Assembly (NCBI RefSeq): GCF_002093665.1 | Contig: NZ_MRWE01000004.1 | Location: 62,001 to 126,000 of the forward strand | Direction of reading: 5' to 3' | Length of the DNA stretch: 64,000 nt | DNA from: Rouxiella badensis | GTDB taxonomy: Bacteria > Pseudomonadota > Gammaproteobacteria > Enterobacterales > Enterobacteriaceae | Shown: piece after piece, positions 8,085-16,810 of the stretch | Layout: each line of letters opens with the position of its first letter | Numbering within the stretch: position 1 is the first letter of the stretch | The notes under the pieces: generated by a model | Told to the model about the DNA's origin: nothing | The model's database searches: none | What the model saw: the letters and a program-made list of their open reading frames with translations, nothing else | Position numbers and translations under genes: made by a program

Positions 8085-9011
8085 TTATTTCACTCTGTCA
8101 CGAAACGCCTGCAGCAAATATTGAAAACATTGTTCAGTCTGCGGCGAACGAAATGGCGAAGGCGTGCGCAACATCGCAACCGTTCGCGTTAATTCTGGCT
8201 GTTGTAGATGCACAATGGTTAATTCATCGTCATTAAGCGTCGACGTATATAATTCGGGAAGAATAGCCAACGCCAGCCTTGAACGCACCAGCCCATAGAG
8301 CGTTTCCTGAAAATCGACCCGATAGGCGATATCCAAACTTAAGCGATGGCTCTCAATTAAAGAATTAACCAGACGGCTACCGTTCCCTTTCTGGAACATG
8401 GCTATTGGCCGCCGCGAAAGATGACGCCAGGGCAGATGGTGCGCATCCGCCAGCGGGTCGTCCTTGCGCATCACCACCACAAAAGGGTCTTCGAGCAGCG
8501 GATACGATTCGATTTGCGGCGGTACCGAGCTGTCGAGAGAACCCAGTCCAAAATCGATCGCCCCTTTCTCCAGCTCAATCAGCAGACGATCGTTGGTCAA
8601 GTCATGAAACTCGACGCGCATCGACGGAAATCGCGTGGCGAGCAACTCGGGAACCGCAGGAAACAGCAGCGTACTGACCGATGGAATCAGCCCGATGCGC
8701 AGCGTGCCGTCGCCGCCCTGCGCCATGATCTGCTGCATATCGTCAAAGGTGTTGTGCGCGATGTTTAGCATTCTTTCGGCATAGGGCAGAATGGCCAACC
8801 CCTGCTCGGTCAGCGTGACCGACTGCGCGGTGCGGTTCACCAGTTTGCCCCCCAATACCGACTCTATCTGGCGCAGTGCGCTACTCAACGCAGGCTGACT
8901 GATAGCCAGTCGATGCGCTGTGCCAGTGAAGCTGCGCAGCTCGGCCAGCGTCACGAAATACTGGATCTGTTTAAGCGATAACGCAGGGAGCCTGCGCCAG
9001 GGTTCAGACAT
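8085..9011 (-). CDS. LysR-family transcriptional regulator of the purine cassette
   Basis: 308-residue LysR-type regulator. The N-terminal winged helix is visible: LKQIQYFVTLAELRSFTGTA followed by ISQPALSSALRQIE. The C-terminal part is a ligand-binding periplasmic-protein-like fold (LRIGLIPSVSTLLFP at the start of the effector domain). ATG 9011 is chosen; an upstream TTG (9029) would add six residues. It is transcribed divergently from the adenine deaminase gene, the usual layout for a LysR regulator and its target, and the intergenic region holds two TTATCCAG-type repeats. Effector is unknown; a purine is a reasonable guess. Confidence 0.88.
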   Translation of the reverse strand: MSEPWRRLPALSLKQIQYFVTLAELRSFTGTAHRLAISQPALSSALRQIESVLGGKLVNRTAQSVTLTEQGLAILPYAERMLNIAHNTFDDMQQIMAQGGDGTLRIGLIPSVSTLLFPAVPELLATRFPSMRVEFHDLTNDRLLIELEKGAIDFGLGSLDSSVPPQIESYPLLEDPFVVVMRKDDPLADAHHLPWRHLSRRPIAMFQKGNGSRLVNSLIESHRLSLDIAYRVDFQETLYGLVRSRLALAILPELYTSTLNDDELTIVHLQQPELTRTVAMLRTPSPFRSPQTEQCFQYLLQAFRDRVK

Positions 9012-9046
9012 AATGCCCCGATGATTCAATGATGCTTAATAAAGTG

Positions 9047-9080
9047 TTATCCAGCATAACCCCATCTTATCCAGTGATAA
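9047..9080. promoter_or_regulatory. Candidate LysR operator pair
   Basis: Two near-identical interrupted palindromes, TTATCCAGCATAA (9047-9059) and TTATCCAGTGATAA (9067-9080), begin exactly 20 bases apart, two helical turns. The first fits the T-N11-A rule for LysR-type sites. They sit between the divergent regulator and deaminase genes. Confidence 0.55.
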
Positions 9081-9154
9081 AATAAATCATCTGTCAAATG
9101 CCCGCCGCCCTGCCTACAGTAAGCCATTCCCCTTTTTAAAGACGATAGTTAATC

Positions 9155-10942
9155 ATGACCACAGACAGTTCAGCCCTCCCTCTGCGGCGACGCGCGGTTC
9201 AGGCCGCTATGGGAAAAACGCCCTTCGACAAGCTGCTAAAAAATGCCAATCTGCTGGATATGGTGACCGGTGAAATCCGCCTCGTCGATATTGGCCTGAC
9301 TGGCTCGATGATTGCCAGCGTTCATCCATGCAGTGACGCATTTGAGGCGGTTGAAACGCTGGATTTAGCCGGTGCCTATCTTTCGCCAGGCCTGATTGAT
9401 ACCCACGTTCACGTCGAAAGCTCGCACCTTTCCGCAGACCGCTACGCGCAGATTGTGGTCGCTCAAGGCACTACAACGATTTACTGGGACCCGCACGAGC
9501 TTGCCAACGTACTCGGCGTCGCGGGTGTGCGTTACGCCGTCGAGTCGAGCAGGGGGCTGTCCCTGCGCGTTATCTGCGCTGCGCCTTCAAGCGTCCCTTC
9601 TACGCCGGGTCTTGAAACCTCGGGGGCCGATTTCAGAGGGGCTGAGATGCAGACCATGCTCGACTGGCCGGAAGTAGCAGGTGTCGCCGAGATGATGGAC
9701 ATGCACGGAGTGATTAACGGCAGCGAACGGATGCTCGAAATCCTCGAGGCCGGTCTGCAAAGTGGCAAACTGATTGAAGGCCACGCCCGCGGCCTCAAGG
9801 GAAAAACGCTACAGGCCTATCTGGCGGCGGGCGTTGGCTCTGACCATGAACTGACCTCGGCCGAAGACGCGCTGGAAAAACTCCGCGCGGGTCTTAATTT
9901 GCAAATCCGTGGGTCGCACCCTTACCTGCTGCCTGATATTGTTGCCGCACTCAACGCTCTGCCGCACCTGTCGTCGCAAATTACCCTGTGCACCGACGAC
10001 GTGCCCCCTGATTTTCTGATGGAAAGAGGCGGGATGATTGCGTTGGTCAATACATTGATCGACTGCGGGCTGCGTGCCGAAGACGTGCTGCGGATGGCGT
10101 CCTTCAATGCCGCGCTGCGCCTCAAGCGTGACGACCTGGGGCTGATTGCCGCAGGCAGAACCGCTGACTTCTTCACCTTCGATTCACTACAGCATATCCG
10201 CCCTGCTCGCGTATTTGTTAACGGAGAATGCGTCGCCGAAGCAGGCCACATGCTGCGTGAAGAAAGCGCGCCACCCAGCGCGATGCAACCGCCTCGCGCC
10301 ACCGTTCACCTCAACGCGCTACAGGCCACGGATTTCCAGCTACGCATTCCGGGCATTAAAAACGGCAAGGCCACGCTACGCCATATCAAAGGTGCGCGCT
10401 TCACTCAATGGAATGAGACCACGGTGGAGGTACGCGACGGCATTGCTCAACTGCCTGCCGGATTTAGTCTGATCTGGGTGCAGCATCGCCACGGCAAATC
10501 TCCGGCAAAACCACAGATGGCGCTGCTTGAAGGCTGGGGAGAGCTACGCGGCGCGATTGCTACCACCTATTCCCACGATTCACATAATTTAGTGGTGCTT
10601 GGGCGAAACCCGGCCGATATGGTGCGTGCAGCCAATCATCTGATTGCCTGCGGCGGCGGCATGGCGTTGGCGCAGAACGCCGAACTGCTGGCCAGCGTCG
10701 AGATGCCGATTGCCGGCATGCTCTCGGATTTACCGGCCAGCGAACTGGCGGCGCAGTTTAAAAACCTGCGAGAGCTTAGCGCACAGATTGCCGACTGGGA
10801 GCCGCCTTACCGCGTCTTCAAGGCGATTGAGGGGACCTGTCTGGCCTGTAACGCGGGTCCACATCTGACCGATTTAGGGCTGACCGACGGCGGTACCCGG
10901 CAAATTATCAACCCACTGGTCGCCGCGTGGGAAATTGAGTAA
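9155..10942 (+). CDS. ade: Adenine deaminase (Ade family)
   Basis: Amidohydrolase of 595 residues converting adenine to hypoxanthine and ammonia, in purine salvage. The metal-site motif DTHVHVESS lies at about residues 82-90. Further family motifs are WDPHE, GHARGL, GSDHE and CTDD, and the C-terminal domain carries HDSHNLVVLG and CGGGMAL, all as in bacterial Ade. It is followed 64 bases later by an NCS2-type purine permease and is divergent from a LysR regulator, so it looks like an uptake-plus-deamination unit. E. coli Ade (YicP) is of similar length but maps elsewhere, so this block is an insertion relative to E. coli. Confidence 0.92.
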   Translation: MTTDSSALPLRRRAVQAAMGKTPFDKLLKNANLLDMVTGEIRLVDIGLTGSMIASVHPCSDAFEAVETLDLAGAYLSPGLIDTHVHVESSHLSADRYAQIVVAQGTTTIYWDPHELANVLGVAGVRYAVESSRGLSLRVICAAPSSVPSTPGLETSGADFRGAEMQTMLDWPEVAGVAEMMDMHGVINGSERMLEILEAGLQSGKLIEGHARGLKGKTLQAYLAAGVGSDHELTSAEDALEKLRAGLNLQIRGSHPYLLPDIVAALNALPHLSSQITLCTDDVPPDFLMERGGMIALVNTLIDCGLRAEDVLRMASFNAALRLKRDDLGLIAAGRTADFFTFDSLQHIRPARVFVNGECVAEAGHMLREESAPPSAMQPPRATVHLNALQATDFQLRIPGIKNGKATLRHIKGARFTQWNETTVEVRDGIAQLPAGFSLIWVQHRHGKSPAKPQMALLEGWGELRGAIATTYSHDSHNLVVLGRNPADMVRAANHLIACGGGMALAQNAELLASVEMPIAGMLSDLPASELAAQFKNLRELSAQIADWEPPYRVFKAIEGTCLACNAGPHLTDLGLTDGGTRQIINPLVAAWEIE

Positions 10943-11006
10943 ACGCGCAAAAGCAGAAATAATCTTTTGATAATCATAAATATTTTATTTTTCAGGGGAA
11001 CACAGC

Positions 11007-12356
11007 ATGGCAGACACCTCCGTTAAAAGTACCTCACCGCAGGCCGAAGGCAGCTGGTTGCAGAGGCGCTTTAAACTTAATCACCGTCAGACCACGGTTA
11101 AAACCGAGTGTCTGGCCGGGGTCACCGGTTTTCTGGCCGCTGCCTATCTTCTGGTGGTGATCCCCGGCTTGCTCTCTGTCGGGGGGATCGACAAAGGCGC
11201 AGCGCTCACTGGCACCATTATTATCCTGGTCGTCGGCAGCCTGCTGATGGCCTTCTATGCCAATCTGCCGTTTATGGTTGGGCCGGGTATAGGCGGCTCG
11301 GTGCTGGTTGGCATCACGCTGGCGGGTGACGGTATCAGCTGGCCGATAGGCCTGGGAATAGCCTGCTGGTCGGGTATTCTGTTCTTTGTGCTCACCGTAC
11401 TCGGGCTGCGCGAGGTAGTGACGCGCTCGGTGCCCCAGTCGATCAAGCTGGGTCTGACCGCCTCCATCGGCATCTTTGTGGCGCTGCTAGGCTTTCGTAA
11501 TGCCGGGCTGGTGATAGCCAATGCCAAAACGCACGCCCTTGGCCTCGGCGATTTTACGGCACCGGGTGCGCTGATTGCGCTGCTGGGATTAATGGTCGCC
11601 ATTGGGCTACAGGCGCGCCGCGTGCCGGGGGCGCTTCTGTGGGCTATCCTGCTGGCGACGCTGGCCGGTATTCCCTTTGGCATCACTCATCTTCCAGGCG
11701 AATGGATAGCGCTCCCGCACTCCGTTGGCCCCTTGCTGGGCAAGATTGACCTGTTTGGAGCATTGAATATTGCCTTCCTGCCCTTCCTGTTTATCTTCTT
11801 CGCTTCGGAGTTTTTCTCGACCATGGGCACCACGCTGGCGGTGGGTGGCGAGGCAGGACTGCTCGACGAAAAGGGCAACATGAACAATATCAACCGCCCG
11901 TTCGTGGTCGACTCCATTGCCGCCGCGCTCGGTCCTATTTTCGGCATTCCTGCGGCAACGGCGCTAATTGAGTCGGCCGCCGCCGCTGAGGCAGGAGGCA
12001 AAACGGGTCTGACCGCATTGGCGGCGGCGTTGATGTTTCTGCTGACGCTGCTGTTGACGCCGGTGGCGTTGATGATCCCTAAAGAGGCGACCGCGCCGGC
12101 TCTCATCCTTATCGGCCTGAATATGTTCAGCGGGCTGCGCAAGGTGGATCTGGCCAATTTCACCGAGGGTCTGCCGGTATTAATGATGGTGATGGCGACG
12201 CTGATTTCGAACAGTTTCGGAACGGGGATTGCGGCGGGTCTGCTGTTTTACGTGGCCATTAAGGTGGTGGCAGGCAAGGCGCGCGAAGTGCCGATCGGTC
12301 TGTACGTGCTGGCAATTCCGCTGGTGTACTACTTTGCGACGCTGACGCATCACTGA
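11007..12356 (+). CDS. NCS2-family purine permease (AdeP/GhxP-like)
   Basis: 449-residue inner-membrane transporter with about a dozen or more hydrophobic segments. It has the azaguanine-type motifs of COG2252: FLAAAYLLVVIPGL near the start, FMVGPGIGG, EFFSTMGTTLAVG, and a late FTEGLPVLMMV. This branch carries adenine, hypoxanthine or guanine by proton symport. Position behind adenine deaminase argues for adenine. Start ATG 11007 follows CAGGGGA. Only 60 or so bases separate it from the deaminase, so they probably share a message. Confidence 0.88.
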   Translation: MADTSVKSTSPQAEGSWLQRRFKLNHRQTTVKTECLAGVTGFLAAAYLLVVIPGLLSVGGIDKGAALTGTIIILVVGSLLMAFYANLPFMVGPGIGGSVLVGITLAGDGISWPIGLGIACWSGILFFVLTVLGLREVVTRSVPQSIKLGLTASIGIFVALLGFRNAGLVIANAKTHALGLGDFTAPGALIALLGLMVAIGLQARRVPGALLWAILLATLAGIPFGITHLPGEWIALPHSVGPLLGKIDLFGALNIAFLPFLFIFFASEFFSTMGTTLAVGGEAGLLDEKGNMNNINRPFVVDSIAAALGPIFGIPAATALIESAAAAEAGGKTGLTALAAALMFLLTLLLTPVALMIPKEATAPALILIGLNMFSGLRKVDLANFTEGLPVLMMVMATLISNSFGTGIAAGLLFYVAIKVVAGKAREVPIGLYVLAIPLVYYFATLTHH

Positions 12357-12393
12357 GAATTTTGGGAGAATGAGCAAAGCGGTAGGGCTGAAA

Positions 12394-12507
12394 TGGTGGA
12401 GGCCCTGCCAGCTACATCCCGGCACACACGACACCTGCTATGGCTGCTTCCTTCCGGACCTGACCTGGTTAACAAGTTAGCGTTGCGGGAGAACCAACAG
12501 GGCCCCC
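12394..12507 (-). ncRNA. ffs: 4.5S RNA, signal recognition particle RNA
   Basis: The RNA component of SRP, which pairs with Ffh to target nascent membrane proteins. On the minus strand the transcript begins GGGGGCCCTGTTGG and ends near GGCAGGGCCTCCACC, whose ends pair to close the long hairpin. The diagnostic apical core GTCCGGAAGGAAGCAGCC is present near the middle. About 114 nt, the same as E. coli 4.5S RNA, and located beside atl as in E. coli. Ends are placed by homology, within a base or two. Confidence 0.95.
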
Positions 12508-12642
12508 ATTGACGTTGACGGCTTCAGTACTGCGAAGCGGTGGGCATTATCAGGGATGACCATAACAAAAGCAAGTTAACTGCCGACAACCGTTGTTTTC
12601 TTATACAATCAACGGCGAATAATTTTAAGAAAGGTGATCGGC

Positions 12643-12951
12643 ATGTCAGAAGTGGACAATTTTCGCCAACGGGTGTTTCAGATTCTTGCGGCCATTCCGG
12701 AAGGTCAGGTCACGACCTACGGCGACGTCGCGAAGCTCGCAGGCTCTCCGCGTGCGGCGAGACAGGTAGGCGGCGTGCTCAAGAAACTGCCGGAAGGCAG
12801 CACTCTGCCATGGTATCGGGTGGTCAATCGTCACGGTGAGATTTCTCTTCAGGGCGAAGATTTTAAAAGACAGCGCCAGGCACTGTTGGCCGAGGGGATT
12901 ATCTTTCAGAAAGGCAAAATTGATTTACTGAAGTACGGATGGAAGCTTTAA
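12643..12951 (+). CDS. atl: Alkyltransferase-like protein Atl (YbaZ)
   Basis: 102-residue relative of O6-alkylguanine-DNA alkyltransferase that binds alkylated DNA and flags it for nucleotide excision repair rather than removing the alkyl group. The core GYGDVAKLAGSPRAARQVGG-like stretch is conserved, but the active-site motif PCHRV of true transferases reads PWYRV here, with Trp in place of the reactive Cys, as expected for Atl. ATG 12643 is chosen because AAGAAAGG lies 8 bases upstream; the GTG at 12634 falls inside that ribosome site. It is shorter at the N-terminus than the E. coli protein. Confidence 0.92.
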   Translation: MSEVDNFRQRVFQILAAIPEGQVTTYGDVAKLAGSPRAARQVGGVLKKLPEGSTLPWYRVVNRHGEISLQGEDFKRQRQALLAEGIIFQKGKIDLLKYGWKL

Positions 12952-12977
12952 AAACTTCCCCTGCATGCAGGGGAAGT
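12950..12977 (-). terminator. Terminator of ybaY
   Basis: A perfect 24-bp palindrome (12954-12977, arms ACTTCCCCTGCA / TGCAGGGGAAGT with no fixed loop) is followed on the minus strand by a short T tract. It lies between the convergent atl and ybaY genes. Confidence 0.7.
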
Positions 12978-12984
12978 GAGCAGA

Positions 12985-13554
12985 TTAATAGGCTGGCTGG
13001 CTAGAGGCCGGAGGGGGAACCGGTGCATCAGCGCCTGCGGAATATGGGTTACCCATAGGGCCAAGGCCGGTTGGCTTGGTCGCAACCGGAACCGATGTGA
13101 CTGGCACCAACTGCAGGTCCGCACGCGTACCCATCGCGTTATTAATCACTTCTTTGATGTCCTGAGTAATGAACATCAGGCGACCGTTTTCGGATACTGC
13201 CGCACTCAGGATGATACGCGCATTCGGTTTAATATCCTGCGGGTTATACGGCAAGATAAAGCTGAATGGCGCCTGTTTGCCTTCTGTACGCGCGACTTTC
13301 TGCGCGATGACGCGAGAAGGTGCGTCCGCCATTGACGCATCTGACAGCGTCACGGTTAATACTGCATCAGGCGGCAGAGCGACACGTTGAGAGATATTCA
13401 CTACACCGGAGACGTTCGGTCCGGTAATCGCTGGCCTCATTGATGGGCTAGCAGTCGAATTGGGTGAATCGGGTGGTGGCATCTGCTGATGTGTAGCACA
13501 ACCTGCCAGAGCAAAAGACAGTGCGGTCCCACCTACTATCTGCCAAAGTTTCAT
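12985..13554 (-). CDS. ybaY: YbaY family lipoprotein
   Basis: 189-residue outer-membrane-type lipoprotein of unknown function. The signal peptide ends in the lipobox LAGC (Cys about residue 19). The following domain (VSGVVNISQRVALPPDAVLTVTLSD) is the YbaY/type III pilotin-like beta fold. The C-terminus is a Pro/Ala-rich tail. It lies between atl and tesB in the E. coli order, convergent with atl. A GGAG ribosome site lies just upstream of the start. Confidence 0.9.
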   Translation of the reverse strand: MKLWQIVGGTALSFALAGCATHQQMPPPDSPNSTASPSMRPAITGPNVSGVVNISQRVALPPDAVLTVTLSDASMADAPSRVIAQKVARTEGKQAPFSFILPYNPQDIKPNARIILSAAVSENGRLMFITQDIKEVINNAMGTRADLQLVPVTSVPVATKPTGLGPMGNPYSAGADAPVPPPASSQPAY

Positions 13555-13835
13555 AATTGATCACTCCTTTATAGTCATCTGCACGGCACCGGTTTTCTAC
13601 ATGCCGATTTGATTGGAATAGTTAATTTAACCACTCGTATAAATAACTATGGCACATAAATCCGAATTATTCCTACCGCAGGTACAAAGCCCTCTTCTGC
13701 TGATAAAAAGTATCCACTATCATAAAGTCTATAAATCCTGTTGAGACAGCATAGTAGAATGGATTTCGTCCTCTTTTTGCATGGATTTATGAGAACAATC
13801 CGACGGGAAAAAACCCTACTTTCGCGAGGCCAGCT

Positions 13836-14702
13836 ATGAGTCAGGCACTAAAGAATTTATTGGATTTGTTGAATCTGGAAGAGATAGAAGAAGGGCTATT
13901 TCGGGGGGAAAGTGAAGATCTCGGCCTGCGCCAGGTGTTCGGTGGACAGGTCGTCGGCCAAGCGCTGTATGCCGCCAAGCAGACCGTGCCGAGCGACCGC
14001 GGTATTCACTCTTTCCACAGCTATTTTCTGCGTCCCGGCGACAGCACCAAGCCTATCGTCTACGACGTTGAGATCCTGCGAGACGGCAACAGCTTCAGCG
14101 CCCGTCGCGTTAAGGCGGTGCAAGGCGGCAAGCCGATTTTCTACATGACGGCCTCGTTCCAGAGCCTAGAGGAAGGTTTTGAGCATCAAAATACCATGCC
14201 ACAGGTACCTGCTCCCGAGACCCTGATTTCGGAATCTGACATCGCAAAGCAGTTTATCCATATGATCCCCAAGCGTTTTCACGAGAAATTTACCGGCGAG
14301 CGGCCGATTGAAATGCGTCCGGTCAAGTTTCACAATCCGCTGCAAGGCAAACATGAAGCCCCTGAGCGCGCCGTGTGGATCAGGGCAAACGGCGCGATGC
14401 CGGACGATTTACGCATTCATCAGTATTTGCTGGGCTACGCCTCAGACTTCAACTTCCTGCCTACCGCACTGCAACCCCACGGCGTGGGCTTCCTTGAAGA
14501 AGGAATGCAGGTTGCCACCATCGACCATTCAATGTGGTTCCACCGTCCGTTCCGCATGGATGAGTGGCTGCTTTACAGCATTGAGAGCCCGTCAGCCTCA
14601 GGCGCGCGCGGCTTCGTGAGAGGACAGTTCTACACCCGCGAGGGCGTGCTGGTAGCGTCGACAGTACAGGAAGGCGTGATGCGCCAGAGAAAGCCGGAAT
14701 AA
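13836..14702 (+). CDS. tesB: Acyl-CoA thioesterase II
   Basis: 288-residue cytoplasmic double-hotdog thioesterase that hydrolyses medium- and long-chain acyl-CoA. The E. coli catalytic trio is preserved in context: Asp in YASDFNFLP, Thr in [10 protein letters not shown] and Gln in STVQEGVMR. Length matches the E. coli enzyme (about 286). It starts 8 bases after a GAGG-type ribosome site and is followed by a bidirectional terminator shared with the convergent amtB. Confidence 0.95.
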   Translation: MSQALKNLLDLLNLEEIEEGLFRGESEDLGLRQVFGGQVVGQALYAAKQTVPSDRGIHSFHSYFLRPGDSTKPIVYDVEILRDGNSFSARRVKAVQGGKPIFYMTASFQSLEEGFEHQNTMPQVPAPETLISESDIAKQFIHMIPKRFHEKFTGERPIEMRPVKFHNPLQGKHEAPERAVWIRANGAMPDDLRIHQYLLGYASDFNFLPTALQPHGVGFLEEGMQVATIDHSMWFHRPFRMDEWLLYSIESPSASGARGFVRGQFYTREGVLVASTVQEGVMRQRKPE

Positions 14703-14714
14703 CCCACGCAGAGC

Positions 14715-14750
14715 AAAAAAGAAGGGAGACGATAAAATCGTCCCCCTTTT
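14715..14750. terminator. Bidirectional terminator between tesB and amtB
   Basis: Stem GACGAT / ATCGTC around AAA, extended by GGG / CCC after one mismatch, with A6 on the left and TTTT on the right. Confidence 0.75.
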
Positions 14751-14803
14751 GCGCTATGTCATCATTATCCGTTTGTACGGGATTTTTTTGTTGGCAATCG
14801 ATA

Positions 14804-16090
14804 TTACTGGTTGTAGGCGTTTTCGCCGTGGCTGTTTACGTCCAGACCTTCACGTTCCTGCTCTTCAGGAACACGCAGACCCACCGCCATGTCAGCAATT
14901 TTGTAAGCGATAAAGGCAACTACGCTTGACCACACCAGCGTAACCAGGATGCTCAGCAGCTGGATCCACACCTGATGGCCCATGGTCACGCCTTCTGCAT
15001 AACCCGTGCCGCCCAGAGAGCTGGCGCTGAAGATGCCGGTCAGGATACAACCCACGATGCCGCATACGCCGTGAACGCCGAACACGTCACAGGTATCGTC
15101 AACGTTGAGCCATTTTTTCAGGGTAACAACGCCCCACAGGCCAGCAACACCCCCGACCAGACCAATTATCAGAGCACCACCAACGCCGACCGTACCACAG
15201 GCTGGGGTGATAGCAACCAGACCCGCGATAGCACCGGAACATGCACCCAGCAGAGAAGGTTTACCGCGAACCATCCACTCGACCAGCACCCATGACAGGA
15301 TTGCGCCTGCGGTTGCCATAACGGTGTTCAAGAACGCTAGCGCCGCGATAGAGCTTGCCGCACTTGCTGAACCGGCGTTGAAGCCGAACCAGCCAACGTA
15401 GAGGATTGATGCACCGGTGAAGACCATCGGCAGGTTGTGAGGTTTGAACGCTTCTTTACCGAAGCCCGCACGTTTACCCAGCAGATAAGCACCGACCAGA
15501 CCTGCGCTCGCCGCGTTGATGTGAACCACGGTGCCGCCTGCGAAGTCCAGTGCGCCATCGGCAGCCAGGAAACCGCCAGCCCAGACCATGTGCGCAATCG
15601 GCACATAGGAGAAGGTCAGCCAGATAACGGTGAAAATAAGCACGGCTGAGAAACGTACGCGTTCAGCGATACCGCCAACCACCAGCGCAACCGTAATGGC
15701 AGCGAAGGAACACTGGAAGGCCACGTGAATCAACTGAGAGAAAGTGCCGGTCACTGAGGTCAAACCGATGCCTTTCAGCATCGCGTTGCTGAAACCGCCG
15801 AAGAAGGCGTTGCCGGTGCTAAACGCCAGGCTGTAGCCGTAGAGCATCCACAGCACGCAAACCAGCGCGAAGGTGACAATGACCTGAGTCAGCATCGACA
15901 GCACGTTTTTAGAACGCAACAAACCGCCGTAGAACAGCGCCACGCCTGGAACGGTCATAAACAGCACCAGAGCAGTACAAATCATCATGAAGGCATTATC
16001 AGCGCCATTGGCTACCGGGTCGGCAGCCATTGCCAGCGTTGGCAGCATCGCTACCGCAGCAAGCCCCATCATGGATAAAAGTTTTTTCAT
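14804..16090 (-). CDS. amtB: Ammonium transporter AmtB
   Basis: 428-residue trimeric inner-membrane ammonium channel. A cleavable signal peptide is visible (ending LAMAADP), followed by eleven hydrophobic segments. The pore twin histidines lie in IPIAHMVW and FGVHGVCGI as in E. coli, and the C-terminal GlnK-binding tail (GLRVPEEQEREGLDVNSHGENAYN) is conserved. The start at 16090 is chosen over an in-frame ATG 105 bases upstream, which would sit inside glnK. It is co-transcribed with glnK 25 bases upstream, from a sigma-54 promoter. Confidence 0.97.
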   Translation of the reverse strand: MKKLLSMMGLAAVAMLPTLAMAADPVANGADNAFMMICTALVLFMTVPGVALFYGGLLRSKNVLSMLTQVIVTFALVCVLWMLYGYSLAFSTGNAFFGGFSNAMLKGIGLTSVTGTFSQLIHVAFQCSFAAITVALVVGGIAERVRFSAVLIFTVIWLTFSYVPIAHMVWAGGFLAADGALDFAGGTVVHINAASAGLVGAYLLGKRAGFGKEAFKPHNLPMVFTGASILYVGWFGFNAGSASAASSIAALAFLNTVMATAGAILSWVLVEWMVRGKPSLLGACSGAIAGLVAITPACGTVGVGGALIIGLVGGVAGLWGVVTLKKWLNVDDTCDVFGVHGVCGIVGCILTGIFSASSLGGTGYAEGVTMGHQVWIQLLSILVTLVWSSVVAFIAYKIADMAVGLRVPEEQEREGLDVNSHGENAYNQ

Positions 16091-16115
16091 TATCAATCTA
16101 CCCCTGTTTCTCAAA

Positions 16116-16454
16116 TTACAGTGCTGCTTCGTCGGTTTCGCCGGTACGGATGCGAATAACGCGTTGCAATTCGGCAACGAAAATTTTGCCATCACCGATC
16201 TTGCCGGTGTAGGCCGCTTTGCTAATCACGTCGATGACTTCATCAAGCTGATCGTCAGCGATGGCGATATCTATTTTTACTTTTGGCAGGAAGTTGACGC
16301 TGTATTCAGCACCACGATACAACTCCGCATGACCTTTTTGGCGACCAAAACCTTTAACTTCCGTTACGGTCAGCCCTTGAATGCCCACAGCAGACAATGC
16401 TTCACGCACGTCTTCCAGCTTGAAAGGTTTGATCACCACAGTAACCAGCTTCAT
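16116..16454 (-). CDS. glnK: Nitrogen regulatory PII protein GlnK
   Basis: 112-residue PII signalling protein. It binds AmtB when nitrogen is plentiful and blocks the channel. The T-loop with the uridylylated tyrosine is visible in ELYRGAEYSVNFLPK (Tyr about residue 51), followed by the B-loop TGKIGDGKIFV. It heads the glnK-amtB operon; upstream are a sigma-54 promoter and two NtrC-like sites, matching known nitrogen control of this pair. Confidence 0.97.
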   Translation of the reverse strand: MKLVTVVIKPFKLEDVREALSAVGIQGLTVTEVKGFGRQKGHAELYRGAEYSVNFLPKVKIDIAIADDQLDEVIDVISKAAYTGKIGDGKIFVAELQRVIRIRTGETDEAAL

Positions 16455-16517
16455 TTTGCCACTCCTTAAATTAAGAGCTTATCGTGATGCGACTCACGCC
16501 CGATACGAAGTGGTTAA

Positions 16518-16534
16518 AGCAAAGGCTGTGCCAA
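16518..16534 (-). promoter_or_regulatory. Sigma-54 promoter of glnK-amtB
   Basis: On the minus strand TTGGCACAGCCTTTGCT has the -24 GG and -12 GC elements at exact spacing, matching the TGGCAC-N5-TTGC consensus. It ends 64 bases before the glnK start. Confidence 0.9.
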
Positions 16535-16652
16535 ATGTGTCTAAAATTATCGATTCAGCTCATTAACCGCGGGCAGCGCCATTTTCAGATAAACGTTAGG
16601 GTTTTTTGGCAAGGAACCTGCGGGGAACAATAAGAAAAGCGTAGCAGAGGAA

Positions 16653-16667
16653 GCACCAATTTGGTGC
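16653..16667. promoter_or_regulatory. NtrC enhancer site 1
   Basis: Perfect palindrome GCACCAA-T-TTGGTGC, matching the NtrC consensus GCACC-N5-GGTGC. It is centred about 140 bases upstream of the sigma-54 -12 element. Confidence 0.85.
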
Positions 16668-16713
16668 GCTGCGTTCAGAAAAGGTGCAAGACGATGAGAG
16701 CATGCTGAGGCAT

Positions 16714-16730
16714 TGCATGAAGTTGGTGCG
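16714..16730. promoter_or_regulatory. NtrC enhancer site 2 (weaker)
   Basis: TGCATGAAGTTGGTGCG keeps one full half-site (TTGGTGC) and a degenerate partner. It is centred 62 bases from site 1, so the two would lie about six helical turns apart, as for tandem NtrC enhancers. Confidence 0.6.
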
Positions 16731-16761
16731 AGCCATCGGCAAAAGGGAAGATAACAAGTTG

Positions 16762-16805
16762 AAAAAAACGCCGCGTAAAACCGTATCGGCCAGGGTTTTA
16801 CGCGG
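16762..16805 (-). terminator. Terminator of mdlAB
   Basis: Eleven-bp stem CCGCGTAAAAC / GTTTTACGCGG with a 13-base loop, followed on the minus strand by T7 after CG. It begins just after the mdlB stop. Confidence 0.85.
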
Positions 16806-16810
16806 AGGGA

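Larger units (their letters stand above)
16455..16810. other. 356-base control region upstream of glnK
   Basis: No gene. From left to right it holds the glnK leader, the sigma-54 promoter (16518-16534), two NtrC-type enhancer sites (16653-16667 and 16714-16730), and the mdlB terminator (16762-16805). Short open frames here look like chance. Confidence 0.8.
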
